Shown piece by piece: positions 10,801-22,514 of a DNA stretch of 64,000 nucleotides. The stretch covers positions 9,228,345 to 9,292,344 of the forward strand of contig CM024188.1 of assembly GCA_013433145.1 (NCBI GenBank), given 5' to 3'. This stretch comes from Ascaris suum. Taxonomy: Eukaryota > Nematoda > Chromadorea > Rhabditida > Ascarididae. Under the pieces are notes generated by a model, which saw nothing but the letters and a program-made list of their open reading frames with translations, was not told where the DNA came from and searched no databases. How positions within the stretch are numbered: the first letter of the stretch is position 1; the number at the start of each line of letters is the position of its first letter. A program made the translations under genes and the position numbers.

Positions 10801-13800
10801 TATCACATCTCACCGTTTCAAACTGGGTTCTTATTCGTAAAAGAAGAACATGTCATCGCGACGTTGGCACGCGTATATTTTATCTCAATATCTCAATACT
10901 CCAAAACCTCAAACATGCTCCAGTCTCTGATTCCAAAAACCACCACCGTATCTCGAGCGCCACCCTTCCACATGTGATAATTTCCACTAGCAGAGCTCCT
11001 ACGATTTGCCTGCTTCTAGAGACAACTTTTCTTTGCGAGGAAAATTCACTCCAGTGAATCAAATTTAACATACGGGTCAAAAATAGGCCCCTCTTGTTGA
11101 GGCTCCATTTTAAAATTCGATCTAACTCCCTTTCACGATAAAACATACCAACCTCACGACTCGCTGAATGTGGCAGTAAACGCAGTTGCCCATTCTACGT
11201 GGGTAAGAGCTTAGCGTTTAGGTAAAGAGCTGTGCCTTCAGTGCGGATTTCATTCTGCTTGAGTCGTCGAACAGCTGAATGCTTCAAAGCGCTTCCCCGT
11301 ACAGAGTGCATCACTGTGTTCATTGGCACGCTCAATTATGACGCTTTTGAAGGGATAAAGTTGGGGACAAGCACTACAATTTGCTTCCATTTGCATTCCT
11401 GCAACTTTCCTCTGACAGCAGAGTGGTCCGCACGTAGCGCACACAGATTAACATGCTGTAGACAAATATAAACATTTGCGCACAAACGAATAAGAAGCAC
11501 CGCCCGAATATGGAACGTCAGCTTCAATCTCTTCTTTGCCAAAGGTAGACAGTGAGAATAAGAACGAACGACCAACCCACAAAAAAGTCTACAACAATAT
11601 GCGCCTCTGCATTCCGCTCACCTACCCACAACCTTTAATAACAAGAAACATGCTCGACACCTCCACTGATCCGACTGCTCGTGCAAAAATTCAGAAAAAA
11701 AAGACGCTTTACCGTCACCGCTTGGCTGCAAAAGAAAATTCGAGCAATGCGAAATGCAGGGATCTCACTGAACTTTAAATTCCTCCCGATTTTTTCCGAC
11801 TGGTGAATGTTACACCCGCCAAATTCGTAACTTCGGCTTATATAAAATGGACAACGAAATACAAGGAGACAAAAGTGTGGAATGAAGTTCTTAATGCATA
11901 CAATCGATCATTCAAGAGCGCTGCTCTTCCGCGGGGCAACCTCTATTGTTCCATTTCAGGAACGGCGCTAGCGGATGGCCTCTTAGAATTCATACACCTA
12001 GTTCATGTCGAACTATAAACGTTCATAAAAGTCGACGGAGAGCAGATTGGTGTGCTGGCGGTGGATGGAGAGGAGTGGGAGGGGGAGGGCGAATACGTGG
12101 AGGTGATACTCGGCACCTTCAAGTAGGAAGCCAAACGATTATTTTCACTGGGGAAATCGAAATGGACCCTTTCGCCGCAACTTAAGGCTCGCACGAGATG
12201 TCGTAAAGGGGACAACAAAGTGAGCTCAGCAGGCCTGCTTTTGCAGAATTCAGCGGAGAGTGAGCGTTTATCTGCACAGAGCCACCTTGTCCATCGAAAT
12301 AAAATAATGACAAATACTTGTCATTAAGGGTAGATAATGTTATTTTTGTTGCCAATTTCCTTTCAACATTTTCCCTCAAACGAATAACTTCCCATCTGAA
12401 ATAGAAACAGATGAGAGCCACATGCATGAGCATACAAAACTTATATCACAAAGCTGCGGGCTTCAGCTTATCTCACCAAACCGAACCGAATTCGCAACAG
12501 TTACAAACCTGATGAGGAGAAAACAAGAGAAGGACATTCTTCCTTTCGGTCTTTTTCTGGTTGCAGGCGTTCGCGTTCACCTGCATCCTCCTCTTCCAAT
12601 TTGACTATGACGAATAGCACTAATGAGTGAGACACAATTCACTAATAGCGAAAAGAAGTTTTTCGAGGTGGCACGACTCTTCACTTCACCTTTTTGCGTG
12701 TGAAAAACCGGCGAGCGCATTGCTTGCTTTTATAGACTTGAGTTTTCTCTTACGGTTTTTTATACGTATTGTTCGATGCTTCATTTCGCATCGTGTTTGT
12801 TGCTGCCTAATAAGCACTTTCTCGGAATGCATCTGCCGCACGTTTTTCTTTCAAAAGCATTTGAAATCCACAAAAACCAGCAAATTTCTACTTTATAAGT
12901 TCAAATGCAGCAGCAACCCAGCAAGGGCCGCCTCAAACATTGCAGATCTTCGACGACCGAACTCTTTCTCTCTGTATCCTCCTTGTGTCAAAACTATCTC
13001 GAGCGTCTCCCAAAACTATCTTCCCACAAAATCTCTAGCGAAATCTTCCTTTTCCTCTTGCTGAATTTTTTGTCATTTTCGCGTGTCGACGTTACATGTA
13101 GGATATGTACAACTTGTCCGCACTTTTGGCCTATCTTTGGAAATTTGAGCTATTTAGCAAGTGCCACTGAGTGCTATATATCGTTGAGAATAAACTATCC
13201 CAAAAGAAATCTCAATCGTTGCTGGCCTGGACAGGTGGATCGCAGTGGTTGTTTTCTGTTGTATAACTGCAACCAAAGGGTGATTTTGAGCGCATGATGC
13301 GTGACAGCTAAACATGACGCATTTCGAGGCGTCATTCCTAAATATTTGAGAATGCTATGTGCAACGCGCCTGGAAATCAAACCATGGCGACCTTAAATAC
13401 ATAGTGTTGGTCACGACCTCAACCATCGCACCTTCACTGCGTCGTTCACATTTTCAGCTGGCTCAGTGTAACACTTCGGCTCCATCTAGCTGGTCCAGTG
13501 ACTGACTGCTCGACTCTGCCGTTTTCCGAATATCAGCAGAAATGCCTGTTCTTTTGAGGTTATTATTCGACAGTCTTCCTTCTTCTCTCAACCATTCTCG
13601 CTCACTCCGCACTTAGCTGGGGAACATAGTGTCTTTCATTCCCAACTCGCTGCTCCGCAATGCAAGGTTATAGCTGCCGAACGATGCCTTTTATGTAAGC
13701 ATTTGTTATCAACGCAAGAGCTGCGACAGTAAAATGACAGTGCGCACACAACTAAAAGCCAGAATAAACGCAGCAGTGTAACGGGAAAGGGAAAAACGTC

Positions 13801-16800
13801 GTTGATGGGATTTATATGGGGAGAGCGGAGTTAGTGCAATGCGAGAGTTGGGTGGTTTGATATGTGCTCCACTTTTTTCCCTTTGTGACGGAATAAACGC
13901 CCTGTCAGCTCTTCGATTCGTTCGGTTGAGTGGCAGCTTTTTTTGTTCGTTACTGATGCAGTACATCATTTTGGACGTACGAGAAAGATCGCAAGCTAAG
14001 TGTAAGTGCTTGCTGTCGAAGGCACCACTTGGCTAGATTTGAGGGCCGTCTTAAGCGCCATGAATGGAGCTTCCGCGGGTACCTGTCTCTAGTGGCGCCT
14101 CTCACTCTCTTCGATGCCTGGACCATTGTTTCTTCGCGATGATTCGCGAATCCCTTTGCAATCAGCTCCACCGACCGCGTTTGTCTGCGTCGAGTGAAGG
14201 TTAGTCTCGATGCCCTAGTTTCGAACTTCAATCCCAATGTTTCCGACTGACTTAATGTCACGCTGTTTTCAACTGATTCCACACATCATACTCTTTAATT
14301 TTCTTTGTTTTATATTTATTTGTTATTAACATTGCTGTACTTGTCGGTGACGAGTATGCAAGTATGAGGGAAAGGAAGGGATCAGTGGGACAGATAAAGC
14401 AACCTATCCCTAAAACATCGTAGGAAGTTCTAAAAATTGCTGGATTTTCTCGCATTCATTCATACCTCACCCAGCTCTTGGCATAAGAACAGCAAGGCAC
14501 TGCTTATCCAACAGTAACAAAATTCGCTTTTAGCCTCTTTCTTCACGAAGCTACAATTCTTATGAGTTCAGTCTTTTATCTGTCACCACGTGCTTCTATT
14601 GCACTTTTTTGTATACACCAGTAGTAAAATATTAATAATGAAATGTTGATTACTGATAGTGCTAATAACGGTCTAAGTAATTTAAGTTAAGCACTGACTT
14701 AAATTGATACAAGTGGTCAGCCTTCACTCTCCCTTAGTAATGCCATCAAAATAAGAGGAAAACTCGCAGTTACTACTTGTTCTGCTCGTCGTTGCTATCC
14801 AAAAATCGATATTCACAATAGAATTGCTACTGAGTACACGTGAACGTTGATGATTCGAAATTGTGCATTTTCCGCGATAGGTTGTAAACGTATGAGCGCA
14901 GCGTCTACTGTTCAAGTGAAAACACTGTTAACCATAGTATGACTTTCAGTGGAACCTATCAGTAGAGAGCATCGCTCAAATACGGCCCCTTGTTTTTAAG
15001 GAAAAAATCGTGTGCCTCATGAGTTTCCTGCTCCCCTCCCTACCTCTTCAGCCGTTTTCACTCCCGAAAAATATCCCGACTCCAAATTAGATATCTCACT
15101 GCAATTAGAATGGAATTATTGTTTGCACACCGCTGTTTGTCAGCTCCTCGATGTGCTCAGGGACGATTGCGGTTTGTCTGACGAACACCATGCATTGAAA
15201 TCGAAGTTGTCAATGGTACACATCACATGACCGAGGAAAGGCACTTGTCAAATGGTAAGTACTGAATATTTGTTAAGAGTGGCATATCTGTGCATTTTAT
15301 CGATAAATCGTCCATGGGGGTTTATTCGATATCACGAACAAATGACATATTTTGTCATCACAGTCATTCAAAGAACAGCAACCCTTGCATAATCTTGAAA
15401 TTGAATGAATAAAACAGATTTAGATCCGCTTCGGCCCCTATTGTAGATATGGCTAGCGGGGCTGTGCATGCCGCAACTGCTCGCGAAGAAGACAAAGAAC
15501 TGACAGTTAAAGCGAAAATGAATGATTAAGAATTGCTCAAACTGAGGATAGAACGGGTAGTGACGAGTTTCGAAAGCGCAAAAAAATGTTCTTGAATGCC
15601 CATTCAGAGCTCCTGGTGACTGAGAGATGACCAAAAATTTAATAAAAAACGTGTCAGGTGAAAGGGGGATGAAAAGCGAGAAACCAGAAATGCGGTGCAG
15701 CTCTATTCATTAAAGAGAAAATAGGCAAAAGAAGGCCACCTCGAGATCATGGTGTCAATGGGATGAGCTAGGCAAAGCCTTTAAAATGCATTGGAAAGAC
15801 CATTCTTTGTTACGCACAGAAGGGTTCTGAGTGTCTGTCGCCCTTGCAACCATTGCTTTTAAATGATCCATTTGTGGAGCGTCCTCATTCCAAAGTTTTA
15901 ATAGAAGGTTGTTATGAACAAAGATTAATGCGAATGATTTCAACTCATTTTGCTTAATTCATCAGTGGAAGACGACTAGTTCCATCGTTCTGCGTTTTTC
16001 TAAAGCTGTTGTTTCTTGTCCTCAAGGAGCGCCAATGAGTACGGTTGCACACCTGTGTGGTTGCACTTACTGCTTAATAGTTTGTGTCCCTCTTTGCTAG
16101 GAAGCATAGTTGTTATATGTTGTTTTCATGTTGTCGTCTTTGTTTGTTGGTCTATTTTATGTTCACGTCTCTCACCCTCGGAAATCTCTTCTCCGTGAAC
16201 AAACTGCTTCGTATCATCACTTTTTAAGTGGTTGACGCGCTGTCCTATTGCGCAGCAGCTCTTCCTTTAATCATACACTTTGGTGTCATTAACAATCAAG
16301 GATAGATGAATTTTTTCCTCTTTATGCATTGCGACAGGCAGCCAAATACTCGATGGGAAAGAGAACATTGCCTCTCAATCACTGGATGGGGTACGCGGTG
16401 CTTTTACAAAATGATGACGCATATGCCGTTATGTTGCCCAGTTAGACCAAAAACCGTTCGAAATGCGAATAATGTACAGACGTGTGGCTTATAAGGCCTT
16501 GACCATTAGGCGTCGGACACCTCAAACGTCGGCATAAACGCTTCTATTACAAGTCTTTTAACTCATTTCTTTGCCATTACATAACAAACGCACAACGAAT
16601 TCTATTTATGGTCTCAGGAGCAGTGGTACTCAAACATAAGGTATTAGTTAAAGAAATCGACCAAAAACATTCACTACTTATCAAAGTGTCCTGTTGCACG
16701 GAAATTCAGAGGCAAAATAGTCCGACTTCATTATACTTAGTGTGGAATGGAATCAAGCAAAATTCCATGTCGTCATGGGTTTCTGCCTGTTTGGGTTTGT

Positions 16801-19486
16801 TTTCGTGCTTGCACATAAACGGTCATAGTAAATTCTGTGCTCATGGCTTTCATAGTCTAGGTTGCGTCGAAATACGATATAATCATCCATAGTGTGCAAA
16901 AGGCAGAGCTCAACCAAGAGTTGAAATGATTATCAAAGCGTACAACTTTGCCCCTAGACAAAAAGGCAGCGAGAGAAATGAGGGCGATGAACGTACGACT
17001 GGCTTCTAGCAGCAGTGCATCGAAGCGCAACAGTATCGAAACTCTCCGAATTGAAGGCACGCACTTAGTTTTGCACTTACAGTAGACAGCGCAGTGCTAC
17101 TGCGCGTCCCATTTGAGAAGACTGCAGTCACAAGGTCAGTGGTGCCTAACAACGGCTACGATAAATAAATAGAAGCTCGAAAATTGAATAACAAATTCGA
17201 CTTATTGAAAGAAGCGCTCCGGCGTCGATCAACCACAGATCTGATAAAATCTTTGTGCAATGCCACACCTAACAACGGATTAATGACTCAGTTTTTTTAA
17301 AACCATTCTCAAGTCTGACATAAAGTGGACATCTCAGTCTGAAACACCGTCTGCCGAAAAATTGTCCTGTTGAAAGTTATCTCGTGTAATACTTGTTTTA
17401 CTTCCAATGTTAGAGACGTGTAGTTTTCTGCAGTTCTATGAAACTTAAGCTTTCTCCTGTTCTATAAATCTGAGGTTTTCTCCAGTTTCCCCATCGCTTG
17501 ACAAGTTGCGATCTTTTTCATAGAGCTCGCTACTTTCCATAATACAAAACTGTAGAGAGGATCATAAGGTAGAAATAACGCATGAGTAACTTATGAATTT
17601 TCAATCGCCGTAGACCACTCAACAAATGCGTTCGACTTTGAAAAGTGTAGTAAATAGCAAAACTTCCTTCCTTTCCGCACTCCTTCCTCTTCTAACTCCA
17701 GCCTCCTCTGCCAGTCACGATGCTCAGAAACTACGAATGGATGCTGAGTTTTCACCGGATCTTTTTGGCAAAAAAAAACATGACACTGATTACAACCCTC
17801 TGCTACTTTTAGTCGCGAAAATTTTTCATCTAGGAGAAAAGGATCACGAAGAATATTTCCTTGTCGCTGTTGCGAAGAAGCGCCGTCCTTGCAACATCTC
17901 TCATCATTCAGAGATCGCAGTATTTGATAAGGATTTATCTGCGTTTAATGCTATTGTTTTATGATTTGGCTGTGACAGGAGAAAGGCCATTTCGTCGCTT
18001 TCATTGCGTTCCCAAACATTGGTGCAGTGAACGGTTTCATGTTCAAATTCACTAAGGTGCGGCAATTTGCAATCTCTCGAATTCGAAATCTATTTCAGCT
18101 CTAGCAGTAGCTCTTGGATTAGCAACCGATCCGATGGTTGCGGACTATTTAGTATTCTTGGGGGTTTATCGACATTGTCCGCTGTCTTTCCACTGCATTC
18201 TATTCAGAGTTCATAACTTGTCCTCACATTTTGCTTTTACCTTTGAAGAAAGTTCTTTTTGCTTCCATCCGTAAAAGCCTTCAACATCCATCAACAGAGT
18301 ACTTCATAAAAAGTAAAACCGAGTCTTCCTTTAAAACCCAGGGGTTCTTTGAATTCAAATGTGGCATCACTTGCTGCAACTAAGCATGTCACACTACACT
18401 TGTAACATGTCCACCCGTTCAGATTATTGTAGTGTAACGTTCTTTGGTGTTATTATCATTCAGCTGCCATTCAGTGTTATCTTCTGCAGGTGCTTGATGC
18501 AAAAACATCGAACTGAGGTGAGTTTATTCGCAAACACAGGAGTACATGTAATACACACGTCATAAGGCGGAGTGGCACCCAGTAGATGAAAGCACGGGGG
18601 AGAATAAGGGAAAAAGAGGACGAACAAATCTGCATACAAAAATACAGTGAGCTACATGCAATATTATTTAACACTTATGAGGCAGTGTATATAAGACAGG
18701 AAATTTTGCTGGGGCATGTGAGAACGAGAAAAAAGGTGGAGAGGGGGGAGGGGGGAGGTGGATGATGAGCATAATGTTTATTCTCTTATATACTGGATGC
18801 GAACTCAAGTAACTCATTTTTCTCTTTCTTTTTCGATAAGATTTTCTTTTTGAAAGTCTGTAATAATTTCGATTCGTGATTTCACTCATGAGGAACTCCC
18901 ACGCACTTATTGCTCTATTTGAGAAAAGCTGTTTGAACATGATCAGTCTGCAGCTGTTAACAATGAGATTGAAGGAGTTTGCGGAGCGAGTGCAGCCATT
19001 TGTGAAAGATAATTCGAAGAACTCATCAAAGCTAAGGTGAACACTTTCACAGATAATATCGTACGCGAAAAAAATCAAAGCGAAAACGGCGGAGCTCAAG
19101 CGTCTGCAAATCTTAGAGCACCAATTCTGTGCATTAGTTAGGAGTCAGAGACGATCGAGAATGCTGCTTTCTGTATAACCGAAAAGTGGAGCGCTTTTGA
19201 ATGTTTTCAATCAAATTTAGGTAACATTATCCCTGTAAGGGTCGGACGATAATAAGACGGTGGAAGCGTGTCTGGGAATTAGAAAGACGTAGGATGCAAA
19301 TAATAGAAGTGAACGAAAAAGTGAAGTGGGATGTCGTCCGACCATCCTTGTTCCCGTCGTCTGTCGAGTATCGGAAACAACTGTCGAATTCAGACCGTGT
19401 TTTACCATCCCCCTCATGGGGACTAACAGTTGGTACAAGATTTTGTAAACGAATGTTTTCCGGAAGACATATGGGTTTTCGACATT
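7880..19486. other. no supported gene over 11.6 kb
   Basis: Both strands contain only short, overlapping frames. The longest ones (plus 12627-13064, minus 18668-19099, plus 17626-17964, minus 13950-14282) show no domain, no flanking splice pattern and low-complexity or transmembrane-like composition expected from T-rich DNA. A 12-base C tract lies at 10548-10559. No tRNA or rRNA was seen. Confidence 0.45.
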
Positions 19487-19487
19487 G

Positions 19488-19513
19488 CAACGTTGATAGA
19501 CAACGTTGATAGA
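19488..19513. repeat. 13-bp tandem duplication beside RTE 3' end
   Basis: CAACGTTGATAGA occurs twice head to tail (19488-19500 and 19501-19513), a few bases from the A/T-rich tail of the RTE relic. It may be a by-product of retrotransposon insertion. Confidence 0.7.
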
Positions 19514-19546
19514 CAAGTTGGCATTGGATTTATTTATTTATTAGTT

Positions 19547-19729
19547 TCAATCAACAGAGCATGAATTACGAATAAATATCTCTTCATATCGCCTCCACCT
19601 ATCTCGGTCTAATGCTTCTCTGGTCCAGTTGGTTCCTGCGGTCCTTTTTAAAGAATCACTCCACCTCACTGCAGGTCGGCCTCTACTTCTTTTGCCAATC
19701 CGTGGTATCCATTCTGTTATTCTTTTCAC
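19547..19729 (-). pseudogene. RTE C-terminal domain fragment
   Basis: A 60-codon stretch contains ITEWIPRIGKRSRGRPAVRW and, further on, LDRDRWRRYEE. In RTE polyproteins the region after the reverse transcriptase ends with a W-x-P-R ... K-R-x-R-G-R-P-x-x-R-W block followed by A-R-D-R-x-x-W-R, and this fragment has both. It is separated from the RT segment by several stops. Confidence 0.8.
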
Positions 19730-20053
19730 CCAATCGCCATTTTTCAGTGCGGGTGCCTTTGAGTCTATTTAAATTTACTCGTTCTGCCTTCGGCCACCAA
19801 ATCCATTTGTTACACCTCTAAGCAATTCGCTGGCTTTCTTCTCAACCACTTCGGTTCCTGTTATGATTCTTTCCATTCTTCCCTCTGCCACTGCCAGCAG
19901 CTTGCGCATTTTCTAAGTCCTTATCAATGTCTCAAATTCGTGGAAAACTGTTGGCATCACGCTTTTTTTCAAAGAGTATTCGTTTGAGACTCACCGTTAC
20001 TTTTTTCTCACGGTAGAAATCTTTATTCTTTAAAAACGCTTCCCAGCCTTGTT

Positions 20054-21204
20054 TCATTCTGCGTCGTACATCTGCTTCCCTCCTTTCGCTCTTTTTATAC
20101 ACCTGCCCAAGTAGACAGATTCATTTACGCTTTCAGTTTTCTCGCCTCTTACAGCGTTGTCCACTTCAGCTCTCGGTTCCTCATCAGTTCCGTTTTGGAA
20201 GTGTTCAATCGTAAGCTTGCCGCCGCACTTCTTACCACGAGTTTTCGTACCACCTTTCTCTGGTTGATGCTGCGATGTATCGGGACTACGTCGTCTGCGA
20301 ACCTCAAATGCGAAAATCATTTTGCGTCCACGTTCAGGCCTTTATTGTGCCAATCTAGCACGAGCTGTAGAACTGCTTTGAACAGAAGCGGGGATATGCA
20401 GCCTCCCTGTCGCACGCCTCTTTTGACCTGTACTGGTGTTTGTCTTTCATATACGAAAATTGTAGCCATCGATTTACGTTGGACTTCTTGAAGGGTGGGT
20501 ATTATTGAAGGGTGTACCGCAGCACTTTCCATAGATATCCGAAGGGCGATGTGTTCTACAGAATCGAAGGCCCTTTCATAGCCTATAAACAGCAAGTAAA
20601 AGGGGCAAGTTGTACCCTCTCCTTTTATGATGCATATGGTAAGTACGTGGATTTGGTCGATTGTTGACTTGGCTGGCCTAAAGCCCGCCTGTTCGAAATC
20701 TTGCTTCTGTTCGATCTGTTGTTGCAGTCTTTTGCATAAAACCTTCGAGAAATACTTCGAGATTGTTGCTAGAACTGATATGTGGCGAGAGTTTCTGGTA
20801 TCATTTGGACTGTCCTTCTTTGACAACAGAATTGTTTTTGAGAAGGCGAAGTCTTCGCGGATTTGTTGATATTCGATCGTGTTGTTGAACAGGCTTTTCA
20901 ACTGTATTATTAATAGATATCCATCGACACCTGTTAAAAATATCCATCGATACCTACCACCTTCCTGTCTTTCATGCGTTGGTTGCGTTTCCTGTTTCTG
21001 AGTCGATGATTTGTGAGAACGGCTCATCGCTTTTCGTGCAACGAACGTGCGTTCATTCCCTCCTCCAAACAGTTTCGTGGAAAACTGCTGAATAACGTCG
21101 TCACTCTCTCGCGCTTGTCTTGAGTGCCCGTTACTTTTTCTCAGCTCAATTACTCTTTTCTTGCTCTCAACTAGCAAGCTTCTTGCCCCCTTTAATTTCC
21201 CCAT
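20054..21204 (-). pseudogene. RTE reverse transcriptase, frameshifted and catalytically dead
   Basis: The open part (21204-20317, 295 codons) carries RT motif 1 (KTILLSKKDSPNDTRN), motif 2 (QAGFRPAKSTIDQIH, about residues 172-186), motif A as LFIGYERAFDSV (205-216) and motif B as GVRQGGCISPLLF (263-275). Functional RTE enzymes have F-x-D-Y-E-K-A-F-D in motif A; here the first catalytic Asp is Gly208. After an in-frame TGA the same frame continues with FADDVV (motif C; FADD at 20301-20290) and then VYLGR in a shifted frame near 20115. The enzyme would have copied the element RNA at nicked target DNA. Stops, the motif A change and frameshifts make this a relic. Confidence 0.9.
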
Positions 21205-21781
21205 AGCTCCAACTTACCTCATTATACTCAGATGACGGGTTTTGCACTTTTTTTTGATTAGCTTATTAAACACGCAGAATTTCCAAACTCGTTCGAAAAT
21301 TCACATCTCGTTTTATCTTTCTTTCTATTTCAAGCAGTTCTTTTATTTTTTCCGTAGGGGGCGATATTTTCTGCCATATTGTCGTCACGATTCGCTCCGC
21401 CTTGCTGACCTTTGTAATAATATTTGCATAGATCAGTTCATTCCCTGTTAAATAAGATTGTTGCATTGCATATCTGTGTCAATCTGTGTCCAAAACTTTT
21501 TCGGCGCTTTTCTTTTTCTGTCGTCTGACCCACAGGCGTTAAGCTCTTAGCTTAAGTTTTGCTCTAACTAGGTGATGGTCACTTCATGTTTGAAAATGGT
21601 TTAATACTTCGGTGTCTTTTACGATTATTGCCTAATTCACCAAGATCTAGTCTGTTTCGTTTTTTTGTATTTCCATTAAGGCTTCTCCAAGTCCATTTTC
21701 TGTCATGTCTTTTTTTAAAAGACGTATTGGTAATTTTCATCCTGTTATTTTCGCAAAAATCAACTATCTGTTATCCATGTG

Positions 21782-22275
21782 GATTCCGCGTTCGCAATTC
21801 AAAATTTCCTATTGAGTGCTCTCCTGGTGTTGGCTCACCAACTGGAGCGTTAAAATCGCCCATTATAACGGTGACGTGGATTGCTCTTCATTGACTACGG
21901 CAGCCAGATCATCCAAAAATCGCGAGCATTCCTTATTAGTTTGACCCCGTGTGCAGCGCATGCTTGGACTAGTCGCATGCTTGTTTTTCTGTTGATCATA
22001 GTTTTGATTTGCGCAATTCTAGGAGAGTGCGAAGAAAATGATATTACCATAGCCCTCCATTCTTTCGAAAAACAAAATCCGACTCCACTCGGCGATATCT
22101 GGTAAAATAAGCAGTTACAGTTTGGCCGTCCATCGGCCTTTTTGTCTTTCTTGCTTACTTCTGCTACGCCGATTACATCGAAATTGATTTTTGATGCCTC
22201 TCCTCCCAATTCCTCCAAGGGAGCATTCGATAGCGGCGTCCTTGCATTATATGTACATAGGATAAACTCGGTCAC
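21782..22275 (-). pseudogene. RTE apurinic/apyrimidinic-type endonuclease, broken
   Basis: The 22275-21895 frame begins with ILCTYNARTPLSN and continues to EASKINFDVIGVAEV, the usual N terminus of nematode RTE endonucleases where a Glu is one of the metal ligands. About 25 nt after that frame stops, another frame reads VTVIMGDFNAPVGE (about 21868-21827), the conserved MGDFNA catalytic block containing the Asp and Asn. The stops between the two blocks show decay. Upstream, 22514-22290 is open but unrecognised and may be element 5' sequence. Confidence 0.85.
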
Positions 22276-22514
22276 GTGAAGATTGGGCCTTAGGCTCGTC
22301 TCCTGTCCTGTTGATGCTGACGAATCGATTCACACCTGTTCCTCCTGTGATGTTGGGACTTTCCCGCCGTCTTCATCCTGATAAGTGTGCAGGACAAGGT
22401 GGTTCGGTTGGGCGGTGCCGACAGGTCAGATCGGAGTTTACTTGCAGCCAACCGCACAGCAGCCAATGCTGAATGATGAATCGTGGCGCTCGATGCTATA
22501 ACGAAATTGCTCAT

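Larger units (their letters stand above)
19525..22514 (-). mobile_element. degenerate RTE-type non-LTR retrotransposon
   Basis: Read on the minus strand, the segment gives in order an endonuclease N terminus, an endonuclease catalytic block, a reverse transcriptase and the conserved RTE C-terminal tail, then a short 3' UTR ending in a (TAAA)n run (plus strand TTTATTTATTTATTAG at about 19530-19543). This order and the short simple-repeat tail are typical of the RTE clade. The frame is broken repeatedly by stops and frameshifts, and the catalytic Asp of RT motif A is mutated, so it is inactive. The left boundary is well placed by the tail; the 5' boundary near 22514 is approximate and no target duplication was found. 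Confidence 0.88.

Noticed and set aside
12627..13064. 145-codon plus-strand frame
   Set aside because: Cys/Phe/Ser-rich translation of T-rich DNA with no motif; overlapped by another long frame.
18668..19099. 143-codon minus-strand frame
   Set aside because: Includes a low-complexity proline/phenylalanine stretch from a G-rich tract and has no recognisable feature.
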